The notes under the pieces: generated by a model
Databases searched by the model: none
The model's input: the letters and a program-made list of their open reading frames with translations, nothing else
Told to the model about the DNA's origin: nothing
Assembly: GCA_016584495.1 (NCBI GenBank)
Contig: WAID01000012.1
Location: forward strand, 62,001-126,000
Length of the DNA stretch: 64,000 nucleotides
Reading direction: 5' to 3'
Source of the DNA: Celoporthe dispersa
Lineage: Eukaryota > Ascomycota > Sordariomycetes > Diaporthales > Cryphonectriaceae
Program-made: the position numbers and the translations under genes
In this document: positions 37,664-49,029 of the stretch, one piece after another
How the letters are laid out: every line of letters starts with the position of its first letter
Position numbering within the stretch: the first letter of the stretch is position 1

Positions 37664-38305
37664 TCAGGAAGCCACAGTCCGTACAGCACGCCACCGGTCC
37701 TGCAGGGCAGCCCAGGTGTCATCTAAGCTATCCGATTCCCTGATGAGTAAGCCCCAGTGGACGACATCAGCCGAGGAAGTAGCTGCATAGATCTCGAGGA
37801 AGTCCTTCTGGCTATCATTCTGCTGACAGTCTAAGACGGTAGTCAGATCGAGGGTGAAGTTCTCGGGCGAGTTCCTGTTGATGAGGAAAATACAGGCGCG
37901 TGGGAGGGGGGCGCCAGTAGATATGTCGGGGACCTGGACCTGGTTGCAGATGAAGAGCGGCCCCTTGAAGAGCTCTTCGCCCCAGTCCTCCTTCTCGTGG
38001 TCCCACTGGAAGACGAGCACGTGGTGGGACATGGATATGTAGGACTCGACGGTGGGTACATAGCGCTTGATAACGCCAAGGTTCATGTCCCCAATAGTGC
38101 GAGGCCCCTGTGCCGGCCTTGTATCATGATAGCCTGTAGTGACAGTAGCGGTGGCCGTGACAGTGACCGTGGACTGTCCGAACTGGGTATTGGAACCTCC
38201 ATGAGTAGGACCATCAGACTCGTAATCAGAGACAGGCACGGTATTCCCTGCTCGTGTGGCGGGCTGGTTCTGGCGTCGAGACCTTCGGGGCGTCGAGGGC
38301 TTCAT
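37664..38305 (-). CDS. DCP1: mRNA-decapping enzyme subunit 1 (Dcp1)
   Basis: Intronless, 213 residues. Dcp1 is the EVH1-fold activator of the Dcp2 decapping enzyme and acts in cytoplasmic mRNA decay and P-bodies. A basic, disordered N-terminus (RRSRRQNQ, then SDYESDGP) leads to the core: NLGVIKRYVPTVESYISM helix, HHVLVFQWD strand, a Trp-containing loop, KGPLFICNQ, then the highly diagnostic FLINRNSPENFTLDL block, and a last strand HWGLLI with the closing helix. This order matches yeast Dcp1 proteins closely. The core has a short insert between the GPLFI and FLINR strands. The frame is intact and ends right after the final helix, so the overlapping frame continuing downstream was not joined to it. 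Confidence 0.85.
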   Translation of the reverse strand: MKPSTPRRSRRQNQPATRAGNTVPVSDYESDGPTHGGSNTQFGQSTVTVTATATVTTGYHDTRPAQGPRTIGDMNLGVIKRYVPTVESYISMSHHVLVFQWDHEKEDWGEELFKGPLFICNQVQVPDISTGAPLPRACIFLINRNSPENFTLDLTTVLDCQQNDSQKDFLEIYAATSSADVVHWGLLIRESDSLDDTWAALQDRWRAVRTVAS

Positions 38306-39604
38306 GCTGTTTCGGCAATCCTGGCTTCAAAGGATCGGGTCGAGTGGGGGTAAAACCGAGAGGTGTGAATCCCAGTTGTGCTGCTGCGAGGAGGAGACTT
38401 AGCAGATGCTCGAAAAGCAGAGGCAGGGACATATCGGAGGGCCCAACCTACATTTCACGCTAGTCTCTCAGGCCCTGGGACAGAGCGCGAGGCGTGAGGA
38501 TTCGGATCCGGCGACTGCTTGGACGACAAAGCACGCGAGCCGGAGGTGGATTCGAGATCAGGACAGCAGGAGAGATGGGTCTGGTATGCCACTCGTCTCT
38601 GGCGTGGCATGTTTGAGCTGCGGCCAAGTCGCGTTACGAGTAGCTAGGCAGGAAGACAATTGTTCGTGCTGTGGCGTATGAGCGATGCGATTTTTCGAAT
38701 GACGAGGTTCGAGAGGGAAAGAGGACAGAGGGGTTAGGTAGATGCTTCAGGCAGGTTAGCAGCCACAGGGCTACCACACCATCGAGGCAGGCGCGAGATG
38801 GAAATAATCATGGCATGTGCAGACAACCTCAAGTTGTACGAGGGGTGACGTTAGAAAGAGGTGGGTCCTAGCTCAGAGCTCTTATCTTATCTAACATTCT
38901 CTGGCGGCAGGCACGTTGAGCCTGACTTGGTGGCCAGTGCTTGCAGCTAGCAAGGGCGCCAAGCCGCCCAGGGCCCAGCTACTGTACGTACAGACCGACG
39001 TCAGCAGCAGGGAGGGAGACGGGCCCAGAGAATTTTATCGACGGGAGCAAATAGAGAGAGCACCGCATGCTTCTTCCTCGCTGCTCAATCAGTTGCCTTC
39101 AAGCCCTAGATCCACTCTATTTCGGTATTCGCTACTTCAATCATCGTGTCTACTTTTCTATCGTATCGTGTCCCAACTGCTACTCGGTGTTCACACACGG
39201 CGTACGGCTGACCATGTACATGTGATCATGGTTTACCACTGGCGCCGCCGATACGCGAGTTTGGTATAATCACCTACCGTCGTTGCCAAAAGTGCTGCGC
39301 TGCGGCTGCTTTCTGTTCCCTCGAGGCGCGCAGTAAAGCATCTCTGGTCGAATGCCTCTTTGGTTTCTACTTGGATCCTTGTGTAAGTTCTTCACCGATG
39401 ACGACGACGACGACGACGCTCGTCCCTCAACCCGAACCAATGTTCTTCCCCATTTCCCAGCTCGCCTCTCATGGATGTGGTTTTTTCTGCTGACTTACCA
39501 TGCGGCACCCATATAGCTTCTTCTGAATCGCAAATGCTCTTCAGAGCTGTCACTTCTGAATATAGTTGACGCTACACTCTTCCTGCACCAGTCGTGCCGT
39601 CGAC
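38306..39604. other. Divergent promoter region of DCP1 and the 5-phosphatase gene
   Basis: 1.3 kb of non-coding DNA between two divergent housekeeping-type genes. The last part before 39605 is pyrimidine-rich with a GAC repeat at about 39,398-39,418. Short frames here have no recognisable content. Confidence 0.5.
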
Positions 39605-42600
39605 ATGAACGCCCCACCACCGAACCCGGCCCAGTCTGCCTCAGAGACCACCGAGCCTATCGACCTATCTTCCTCAAACCCCAACTCCCTCCACCACGCC
39701 CTCTACGCCCGTCGTGCCGAGTATACCAGACGTCATCGCATTCGCATAAAAGTCGGGACCTGGAATGTCGCCGCTTGCCCTGGTACAGATAAAGACCTGG
39801 CCTCCTGGTTCGTCGACGAGGATGGTACCGTTTCGGGTCTGAACGCCCTCGATCCCTCCCAACGTTCAGCAGCAGCAGCAGCAGCAGCCACGCAGACATC
39901 ACGTCCCACCACACCTAGCCAGGAGACAGAACTCCCGCGCATCGTCGCAGGCGACAAGATTGGCCTCTATGTTCTTGGTCTCCAGGAGGTTGTCAACCTC
40001 AACCCCGTCTCCCAGTATGTCTACTCGGACACAAACCCCACAGACAAGTGGCGTCTTGCTCTGGAGGCTGCCATGCCCAAGGGCTACGCCTTTGTTGCCT
40101 CAGAGCACATGTCAGGCCTGCTGCTTCTGCTCTACGCCTCTCCAGAAGTGGCCCCCAGCATCGGGAACATCAGCACAATGGTGGTGGGCACCGGCGTTGG
40201 AGGCTGGTTCGGGAACAAGGGTGCCACCGTCGCCCGCATCCTCGTCGGGGAGGCTACTAAGCTGGTCTTTGTCAATTCCCATCTCTCAAGCGGCAGCGAC
40301 CCCTCCACTGTCGAGCGCCGCTGCTGGGATGTCAGGACCATTGTGGATCGCACCCGGTTTGACCCTATCTCCGTCCCTGGGAATGACAACCATGGGACAG
40401 AGGACAAAATTGGTGACGAGGACTTCGCCTTCTGGTTTGGCGACCTCAACTTCCGCCTCGATGGCATCCCAGGCGACGACATACGCCACCTTCTGATGCT
40501 CCACACAACAGGTGAATACGGTTCCAGCCGGCGGCCGGAAATCAGCAGCCTGGATGGAGAGGATGCCATAATCGTGACAAGGACTTCCGATGACCCGGAC
40601 GAATGGACCGCAGCAGAAGCAGCAGCAGACGACTCATCGACGAGACGAAGCCCGTCTCCTGAGCCCGGCGGCGAGGATGATGCCAGTGTCGATCTGCCTG
40701 ACCCAGACGACTTTGACCCGGATCCTCAAGAGGATCCCACCTCCCTTCAGGCAACCTTGGACTCGCTGCTCCCACATGACCAGCTACAACAAGCCGTGAA
40801 ACGACGTAAGGTATTTCACGACGGCTGGCGGGAGGGGCCCATCTCCTTCCTCCCATCGTACAAGTACGACGTGGGCACCATCGGCGTCTTCGACTCCAGC
40901 GAGAAGAAGAGAGCGCCCAGCTGGTGCGACCGCATCTTGTTTCGGACGAGGCTAGACCGGGAGCGATACGAGCAAAAGCTCAGAGAAGAGGCGGATACCC
41001 GCAGGCGGGATGAGGAGATGAAAGCCCGCGGCATCGACCATGCTGGGGATGACGATGAGGTGCTATTCAATTATGACCCGGAACACGATGGCGACACAGA
41101 CCCTGCTGAGCAACCAGGTTTGGACTACGACGAGTATGAAGACACTAGTGGCCGTGCAGGGCTCCCTGCTGGCAACGAAGCTAGCAGCACTGCGGACTGC
41201 ATCAGTCTGGAGGCCTACACCTCCTACCAGCGGGTCACCTCATCTGATCACAAACCTGTCGCTGCCATTTTCTCGCTCGACTTCGACGCTGTGGTACCAG
41301 AGCTCAAGGCCGATGTGTATGCCGAGGTGGCTCGGGAGCTCGACCGAGCTGAGAATGAGGGCCGGCCGTCCATCACAATCGTCGTAGAAGGGTCACAATC
41401 CGGCCACGGCCCCGGCTCAATCGACGTGGGTGACATCAGATACCTCGAGCGGCGGACGGCTTACCTCACCCTTGCCAACACCGGCGGCGTGCCCGCCACC
41501 ATCAGCTTCGTCGAGGAGCCAGCCACCGAGCGTCTGAGGGACGGCGGCTCGGATCGCCACTGGCTAGAAACCTCATTGTCGCGGACGGAGCTCAGTGGTG
41601 TCGGTGGTGAAGAGGCTGTTGATCTGGGAAAGGAGGTCACGCTGGAGCCCGGCGAGACGGTCACCGCTTCGATACAGATCTTTGTCCGGCGACTGTCGCA
41701 AGCCAGACTGCTCAACGAAGGACAGGCGAGTCTGGATGAGGTGCTAGTGTTGCGTGTTGCGGACGGCAGAGATCATTTTATCCCCGTACGAGCGGTCTGG
41801 CTTCCCACGTGCATGGGCAGATCCATTGACGAGCTCATACGGGTCCCCGACGGCGGTATTCGGCGGCTCGTGACGTCTCTAGCCGACACGAAGGAGGGCA
41901 AGCAATACACGGGCGCCATCCCGCGTGACCTCACGATCCATCGCTCTGCGCCCAAGGAGCTCTTCAAGCTGATCGAGGCTCTCGACACCCTCACCGACCG
42001 GACACTGGCGGATGAACAGATGCTAGGGTCCTACACGATACCCCAGGACAAGCATGGATGGCCGTTTGAGGGTTTTGTCGCCGATCCTCACGAACACCTC
42101 ATTCCTTCCGTAATCGACACCCTTGACACGGACCGGCCGATCGCTGACGCCTTCCTTCCGGAGACCAATCCGTGCCAGCGTCTCGAGACCGTTGCTGAGG
42201 TCCTTCTACAATTTCTACGGGGTCTAAAGGACGGCGTGGTCAGTGTGTCACTGTGGTCGAAAATCGAACAGGCCCCGATCAGGGCCCTCGGCCAGGCCCC
42301 ACCGCCATCCTCAGGTGCAGGCGCGTCCGGGCCAGAGGCTGTCGAAGACGACAAGATGGCGATCCTTGATGTCCTGACAACCGCACCGAATCACAATATC
42401 TGTTTCGTGTTCTCACTACCACCCTGGCCAGGGTTGTTGCAGAACTCGCACCTGTACAGAAAGGCGAGATTGAAGCCCTCGGGGCAGCGACATCAGCAGG
42501 CGCCCAAGGAGGGGCGATCGGGGCGATCGGGGCGCTGGGCCGTAGATCCCTAAGCTTCAGACAGAGCCTAACGATAGGATCCGGCACAGCTACGGCGTCT

Positions 42601-42789
42601 GCAGTCGCCAACGCCATCGCAGCGCAGGAGAGGCGGAAGGCGAGAGAGAGGAGAGTGGCGCAGATCTTTGGCAACGCCGTGTGCAGGGCACCCGAGACAG
42701 GCCGCGATAAGGACCGGAGGATCTTGGAAGGAAAACAGTCCACGTTGGTCGAGCTTTTCATCAGGAAGCGCGACTCCGACCATTCATGA
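39605..42789 (+). CDS. OCRL/INPP5B-type inositol polyphosphate 5-phosphatase with RhoGAP-like domain, frame broken once
   Basis: Dephosphorylates the 5-position of phosphoinositides such as PI(4,5)P2, with roles in membrane traffic. Intronless. Adding one base near 42,410-42,414 gives 1,061 residues; otherwise the frame would stop early at 42553 and lose the normal C-terminus. Catalytic domain (about 45-560): IKVGTWNVAA, VLGLQEV, WFGNKGATVARI, VNSHLSSG, FWFGDLNFRLD, PSYKYDVGT, APSWCDRILF and SSDHKPVAAIF, all intact. An immunoglobulin-like ASH domain follows (about 570-740), then a RhoGAP-like domain (about 750-1061) with VTSLADTKEG, ETVAEVLLQFLRGL, and after the break TTTLARVVAEL. Two acidic, probably disordered inserts interrupt the catalytic domain, near residues 325-395 and 465-530, and an Ala run (CAG repeat) lies near residue 90. 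The ATG at 39605 is the only one before the conserved core. Confidence 0.9.
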
Positions 42790-43877
42790 GAGGACAAGAC
42801 ATATATGGAAAGATACCCCACCATTTACATGTGATGTCTTTGTGACATGGTTTCTCAGCTTGTCTTTGTGTTCAACACTGTTTGCCTGCTTGAATGATCT
42901 TCCTGTCTGTACCACCAGCAGTCAATATAAAAAAAAAGTGAAGATAAAAAAAGAGCTCTTTCTTATCTTTTTTTTCTTCTTCTTTTCTATTAATACATAT
43001 AACTGTATATGTCTATGATGCTTTTGTCTATCATGGCGAGCTGCTACAAGAACGAAGGGCACATCCTTGCTTTCGACAGCCAAGAAGGCAGTTTCATTAT
43101 TTAATATCAATACCACCAACAGTCACATTCTCTACTTTCTTTCTTAGATCCCATTACTATGTGTTTCACTGCATTCCAAATGAGTCACCGGCTCCCATCA
43201 TTGTGGGTTACCCTCCAGGCAAGCCTTAACCTGTGGTGGTGTTTGCTTGTTGTGGGGGAAATCCCGTTGTAATTATATGCACACATGCCATGCTGTTCTA
43301 GGGCGATCCAAACCTAATAGATCTAACAAGTCGACAACAAGATGGAAGGACATGGAAGGTACGAGAGATCCCTTGATCTGGCTTGTGACAGCTCCATATC
43401 TTCCTTGCTGACAATAACAAACCCCCCAAGAGTTGCCATTGTTCTACTCAACCTTTCTCACCATGTGAATTTCATCAATGCTGTTTTCCTTTTTATTTCT
43501 CTGTCTTTCTCGACCATTATCTCCCTTCGTTTGGATCTTTCTACATTAGACCAGCAACACCTTTAATTTCCGTGCTCTTCTCCTTTATCTTCTCCGTCCC
43601 AACTCTTTCTCCCTTCCCTCAACTTCCTCCGACTTTTCTCTACTTGGTGACAGGCATCACCCGCAGTCAACAACACCAACATCTCTTGGCTCAAGTTCTT
43701 CCTCCAAGCGTCCCTGCCTCCCAATTCAACAACATCATCTACGACACGTTGATCTCCTCAATCCGTTGCTAGCGATATCCGTCGTTACCTGGACTGGTAC
43801 CTTGCTCTCATTCCAGGAGAGATAAACAACAACAGCTCTCTCATCCTGCCCTTACCTTCTTCTTTCCCCCGTGTGAG
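42790..43877. other. Intergenic region, no gene seen
   Basis: 3' flank of the 5-phosphatase gene, with A and T runs near 42,928-42,990, then a pyrimidine-rich leader-like stretch from about 43,470 to the ATG at 43878. No coding signal recognised. Confidence 0.5.
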
Positions 43878-45458
43878 ATGACGGCTCCTTCTTCGTCTTC
43901 TCTACCCACCGCCGCCGCCGTCGCCGCCACCACCACCACAGCTACGGTGACAGCTGTCGATCATTCCAGCGAGGAGAACACCAGCGAGGCCTATCGCCCA
44001 CGCAACAAGACAAAGATTACCGCAGGCGATCCTTCGTCCATCACCTCTACGCCAGCGATGGCCTCGAAATATTCTATCGAGGCCCGTGAGGCCATGCTGA
44101 CCGCGGCAAGCAAGAGCCGATCTGCCCTTCGACGATCCAAGATCAACGAGATCCTCCTGGCCTGTTTCGATGAGGAACAGGCCCGAGAAATTAGCAGGCA
44201 AGCTCGTCTGCAGGCGAACTACGAGCAGAGCGAAAGTGCCAAGGACAGGGAGATAGAAAGACGGCAGCAGGAATACCAGCTCAAGATGGCTGATCAGCTG
44301 AAGAAGACCCAGGACTGTGTGGGTCAGGGTGTCACATCATATGATGACAGTACAGCAGAGGATGAGGTCGCACCCCTTGATTGGGCAACAGCCCAAGCCT
44401 GGACGGCTGGTAAGGGCGCGGTTCAGGACTGGACAGCAGCGGCGGCATATGAGTGGCCAGCTGGTGAGGGAGAGGCCGTCCAGGACTTAGTCACCCAGTC
44501 GTGGGGTCTAGAGAGCAGCCAAGAGGTTGCAGGATCTACGCCCGAGGAAGGTACCGAGATTCACCAGGATGAGTGGACCTCAGAGGAGGATTCGATGATC
44601 TGGGACGACTACGAGGACTACAACGCACAAGATTATGATGACTACGAATCGACAGCCGATTCTGAGCCGTACTCGGACGACGACGACCAACAGTATTCGT
44701 CAAAGGATGAGGATGACTGGACGTCAAGGACGACTTCCACCACCAACACCGGCCTTGGCGATGTTACGGCAGTCGAGGACGAGAATGTGCATCACAAGTC
44801 CGAGCAGCAGAAGAGCAAGCAGGATGTCGACTATTATTGCGTCACGCATAGCATATTCCTGGATTCTGGCCTCGATCCCCACTGCGCCCCAGAAGGGAAC
44901 GGACCTGACACATTATCATCAGCCGGCACCCAGGACTTAGAGACTGAGAGCGACGACAGAGAGAGCGACGGGACCAGTGATGACGACTTCCTATGCTGTA
45001 CAGGCTCAGGATACACATCTCATACTGCCATATCAGGAGGAGTCCAACCATCCATGCCGGTAGTCACATTTCTCGTTGACGGTCGTGCCAGCCTTGACCA
45101 GAAGGTTTGGAACAGGACCGTGCGGCTTTCTGCAGACAAGCACTGGAATGATCTGTACGAGGCGATGCTACGCAATACGAAGAAGGTTCGGAACTTCTCG
45201 TACGCTCGAAGAAGGCGCCGGCCTGCAGCAGTACAAAACCAGGACCGGCCCACCACCTTCAACGTCATCAGGCCGTCGAAGGCACCTGTGGCCTGCAAGG
45301 GTGTGGCCGAGGGTCACAGATGCTCCTCTGGCTCGAATTGCTCCTGCGGTGATAGTGAAACGGCAGAGATGGCTTCTCAGTGCCCTTGTGGGACTCCTGG
45401 GTGCCAGCGGAGACACTCAAGCCTACGCATGACTCTTGCGCCAGATGATCCTGCCTGA
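43878..45458 (+). CDS. Acidic orphan protein with Cys-rich tail
   Basis: Single open frame of 526 codons, unbroken, with no recognised family. The N-terminus is low-complexity Ala/Thr. A basic, helix-rich segment (about residues 65-150, with ASKSRSALRRSKINEILL and ERRQQEYQLKMADQL) looks like a coiled coil. The middle (about 150-330) is very acidic with repeated DD, EE and DY. Near 395-450 is a basic patch with ARRRRRP, and the tail is Cys-rich (CKGVAEGHRCSS, CSCGD, CPCGTPGC), possibly metal binding. The composition suggests a largely disordered nuclear or cytoplasmic protein. The long uninterrupted frame and strong GC-rich codon use support a real gene. Function unknown. Confidence 0.7.
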   Translation: MTAPSSSSLPTAAAVAATTTTATVTAVDHSSEENTSEAYRPRNKTKITAGDPSSITSTPAMASKYSIEAREAMLTAASKSRSALRRSKINEILLACFDEEQAREISRQARLQANYEQSESAKDREIERRQQEYQLKMADQLKKTQDCVGQGVTSYDDSTAEDEVAPLDWATAQAWTAGKGAVQDWTAAAAYEWPAGEGEAVQDLVTQSWGLESSQEVAGSTPEEGTEIHQDEWTSEEDSMIWDDYEDYNAQDYDDYESTADSEPYSDDDDQQYSSKDEDDWTSRTTSTTNTGLGDVTAVEDENVHHKSEQQKSKQDVDYYCVTHSIFLDSGLDPHCAPEGNGPDTLSSAGTQDLETESDDRESDGTSDDDFLCCTGSGYTSHTAISGGVQPSMPVVTFLVDGRASLDQKVWNRTVRLSADKHWNDLYEAMLRNTKKVRNFSYARRRRRPAAVQNQDRPTTFNVIRPSKAPVACKGVAEGHRCSSGSNCSCGDSETAEMASQCPCGTPGCQRRHSSLRMTLAPDDPA

Positions 45459-46054
45459 GTTGGGTGCATGGTCGGCGGAGGGCACTTGGAAATTAGTCCA
45501 CATCGGCTCACGGTACGTCTAAACTCGGAGGATCTGGCAAATCGATATGCCGACGACATACTAATTCATCTGCTGGCAGTTGGACACAGGACCGCAAGGG
45601 CATATGATGCTTGGAAAGGTAGTGGCGGAAGGGCGGTTGTTGGAGATATCAACTGATCATCACTTGATATCACTTAAAGGCATGCGCATAATGTAATTTT
45701 GCATTTTCATATCTCGCAGGGATCAACTGCGAATGCTGCTGGCCCTCAGTGGACCAAGGTAGTCTCTCAAAATTACTACCGCCAGGAGCATCATGTCCAG
45801 CCTACGCATAGGACACAAGACCAAAGCCAACCAGCTCAGCTAGACCAAGTATTGCTTTTCTCACTTTTCCACCTGCAACCATCATGCTCTGGTACTAAGG
45901 AGTCTTCCGAATAGTGCTGCTTTAAGGACCGATAACAGGTCTTGTAACCGATCAATATATCTTCGATTTACTGCTTCTCTCGGCCACGCCTCAAACATCC
46001 AGAACTGGGCCGCGATCGCCGTATATAGGATCCCTTGAGAACCACGACAGTCCA
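45459..46054. other. Intergenic region between convergent genes
   Basis: 3' flanks of the acidic orphan gene and of the cupin gene. No supported coding sequence. Confidence 0.5.
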
Positions 46055-46587
46055 TCAATTCTTCTGACCTTTTTCCTCCTCGCCAGCCTTTCCGAAGCAC
46101 ATGTCCCAATGAAAGCCTGTCGGATAGCTCCCCACCATCTCGAAGCTGCGGCCATCCTGGCTCATGTCCCTCAGGAGGCGATGAGCCATGCCCGCAGGCA
46201 AGATCATGACATCCCCGACCTGGGCCGTGGTCTCGACCCGGTCGGGATTCTCCTCCCGCCAAAGCACAATTCTGCCCGCCCAGAGGTGACGCAGAGGACC
46301 TCGTGGCTTGTGCTGTGGAAGTGTGTGGTGGGATACATGGAGTATCGCCACTGGGGCGTGACAACCCCTACGGATACAAGATGGGCCTCCACAGCAGACG
46401 CGGTGAGTTGGTAATAACTGCTTTTACCGGTGGCTTTCTCGTCGCCTTTCAGGGCGCTGTGGTAGATGAGCAGCGGTCTGTTGAGAATGCTGCTGTTTGG
46501 AAGACCATTGTGGGCCGGTATGTAGTGCTTGCTCACGCGCAGCGACGAGAGCGAGGCGAGAGATACTGTCATCTTCTCAGAAGACAA
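46055..46587 (-). CDS. Small cupin-domain protein, frame broken once
   Basis: Single-domain cupin of 177 residues once one G is added to the three-base run at 46255-46257; as written the frame stops about 65 codons early. The beta-barrel metal-binding motifs are present: THFHSTSHEVLCVTSGRAEL (motif 1, two His and one Glu) before the break, and QVGDVMILPAGMAHRLL (motif 2 with its His) after it, then a WDMCFGK end. Such small fungal cupins are often annotated only as cupin-domain proteins; substrate unknown. The start at 46587 (MSSEKM) and the next ATG five codons later are both possible. Confidence 0.75.
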
Positions 46588-49029
46588 GGGGGTATAGTTA
46601 TGTTTTGTACCGCAGGTCGATCGTTTCTAGACTCTTAGCTTCGCGAGTCTTGCTAATAACAATAAACTCCCAAATTAAAGAAGTAACAGATGTCAAGGTG
46701 TTCATCCGCGGTGATGCTGTCCAAATCAGCAATTCTGATTATCACTGCTACTCCAAACGAGTCCTATACCATTATTACGTCATTTGGTAACATATTCTAC
46801 ATGGTTATCTAACCCTCTTCAGACCGAACCTATAATGATCAATACTTTCGCAAGAGCTCACCCTCTGCCACGATATAGGCAGAAACGAGGTGTATGGCAG
46901 AGTATTAGAAAAGACAACAGCAGACTTTTGGTAATGATTGCTGTAATGTCATGCTTCTGCGCCGAAACTCTTCATTTGCGCCGCTGGCCACGGGAAAATC
47001 AGTCTTGCGGTGATTATCATTAGAGTATTCTTGAAAGACGAAAAGGTTCTATTACATTACTACCACTAGTACTTAATAGGCACCTTGACGGCATGATATT
47101 ATTTGTATACTATTAATTACTATGTACTGTGCAACAACTCAGCATGGTGAATAAACAGTAAAGACCTCCACTGACGGCCGAGATTGAAGGCTTCCAGAAC
47201 ACTCCGCTGCGGGTTTCAGAACGCGGACGTGCGCCTAGGTCGTTGGGAGGATCTTTGCATGATGTATTATTATGAGTTAACCCATGATTAATAAGTACTT
47301 ATGTCGTCAGGCAAATACTGCCATCGTGTGCTGTTCAACCCTCTGGCCTTGCCACATCAGAAATGATGTGCACATGAAAGTTGGTCTCGGTTTCCGATAG
47401 GCCAAGCTACAACATTTGCTACCTTGGTATTAGGAATCGACTATGTTGTGTCCTTTAAGCCAGAGATTCCGAACCGCGCCCTTTGCTCGGCCAAGCTCAT
47501 CACCCAACACATATCTGCCATATCAGGCAGTAGTATTTCACGAGCTGGTTACTTAGTCAAGCAGACCATCCCATCCAGAAGCGATCGCATCTTCGATCCT
47601 GATCCCGGGGCGTTGCACTGATCCAATGTTGCAGACCGTGGTCCAGATCCAGCCGCTTCAGCCCCTGGTCCTGGATGTTGTTTCCGGGTCCAGCCCGGCA
47701 AAGCACAGGACGTGATTACTACTGCCAGGAACAATGAAGATCGGTCTCACGCATACTAGGCCATTCACACGTCACCCGTCTCTTTTAGACTCATCTCACA
47801 TTGCAACCCAACTCGGAGGATAGTCTGCCACATCGCAAATATCGTATACATTAGGCACAGGGCCCGAAAGTAGCCTCAGCACGGGCTTCGCCTCGAGCAA
47901 AGTATCCTTATCAAGGCTTGTACTATGAGGTTATTCGTCAATAGAGCCTTCAGTGCTCTATGTGTATTGTTTCCTAATAACATGAATATACTGCCCACCC
48001 TCGGCCGTATTAGATTGGTCTGAATCCACACGCGCGATGTCAGTCGAGTCTGTATTACTACGTGTTCTCTCACCTCCCAGATCCCCAGACTTTTTCTGCC
48101 GCAATTTTTTTTTGGAAAATAATAATAAGAATAATAATAATACAAGAGCACAGACGATTCGCTGCTGCAGGCACCAGGCATGTTGCAAGCCCGCCATACC
48201 AGGACAGGATATCCTTGTATCCTGCGATCAGCAGCGGTGACAAGATAAGTAATGAGGAACCTGTTTTTTTGTTTTTTGTTTTTTTTTTTTAAAAAAAATT
48301 CTTACCTTCTTTCTCTTCCTTCTAGACTATTTAATACAGTAGTAGTAGTGGCTTGTCACCGATTAGCGAGATCAGATTCAGAGCAAGACGCAACGCTGAT
48401 GATACTGTACTAATATACTACCATAGTAATTATTTACAATGTGGTAATGAAAGAGGAGGTCTACGTAGACTCTATGTACAGAATAATAGCAAACCTCTCC
48501 AGTGTCCTTTGACCCTGCCCAAAGGATCACGCTCAGAGGCGGAAGAAGATGAGATGGCGATAAGCTCCAAGCCGGGGGAGGTTCGGAACTCGCAACGCCT
48601 CTCCACCCCGACCCGTCTCAGATTCTTTACATGAAGTCCAGAGGGGTCTTGTAATCTCGGCTCCCACTCCCAACCAGCCGGGTTGGTGTGTGGAGGGGAT
48701 ACCAGGCAAGGCATCCATGATCAAGTCTGGCACCTCGACGGGGCCACAAAAACATGGCTCGTCATGGGACGCGGTGTTAAGAGTGGCCTCGTATTAATCG
48801 TTCCAACCCGTTTGCACTACTAATTTCTCAAGACCAAGCAGCGCTGGGCGAGCGCGTAATTAGGATCCGACAAACGCTCACTCTGCATAGCTTCAACCGT
48901 ACAGGTAATAACAGTCTCTCGTCTCGATCACCAGGGCAGTATTTGTATTATATCAACGTTTGTCGCTCGCTTGCTCGCCCAGGCCGGTGAACACCCTATC
49001 TTACCCCTTAATTGACTGGACTACCAGCC
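46588..49029. other. Gene-poor 2.4-kb region
   Basis: No supported gene. AT-rich from 46,600 to 47,140. A T/A homopolymer block lies at about 48,263-48,298. The final 200 bp form the presumed promoter and leader of the RGS-LOV gene. Confidence 0.5.

Noticed and set aside
37435..37722. Frame continuing past the Dcp1 stop, considered as a frameshifted Dcp1 extension
   Set aside because: The Dcp1 fold already ends with its last strand and helix before the stop, as in yeast Dcp1, so no correction is needed.
48520..48680. A GTTCG-containing segment that looked tRNA-like
   Set aside because: No acceptor stem or anticodon arm could be folded around it on either strand.
46588..49029. Searched for a CRISPR array, mobile element or terminal repeats
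   Set aside because: Only simple homopolymers were seen; CRISPR is not expected in a eukaryote.
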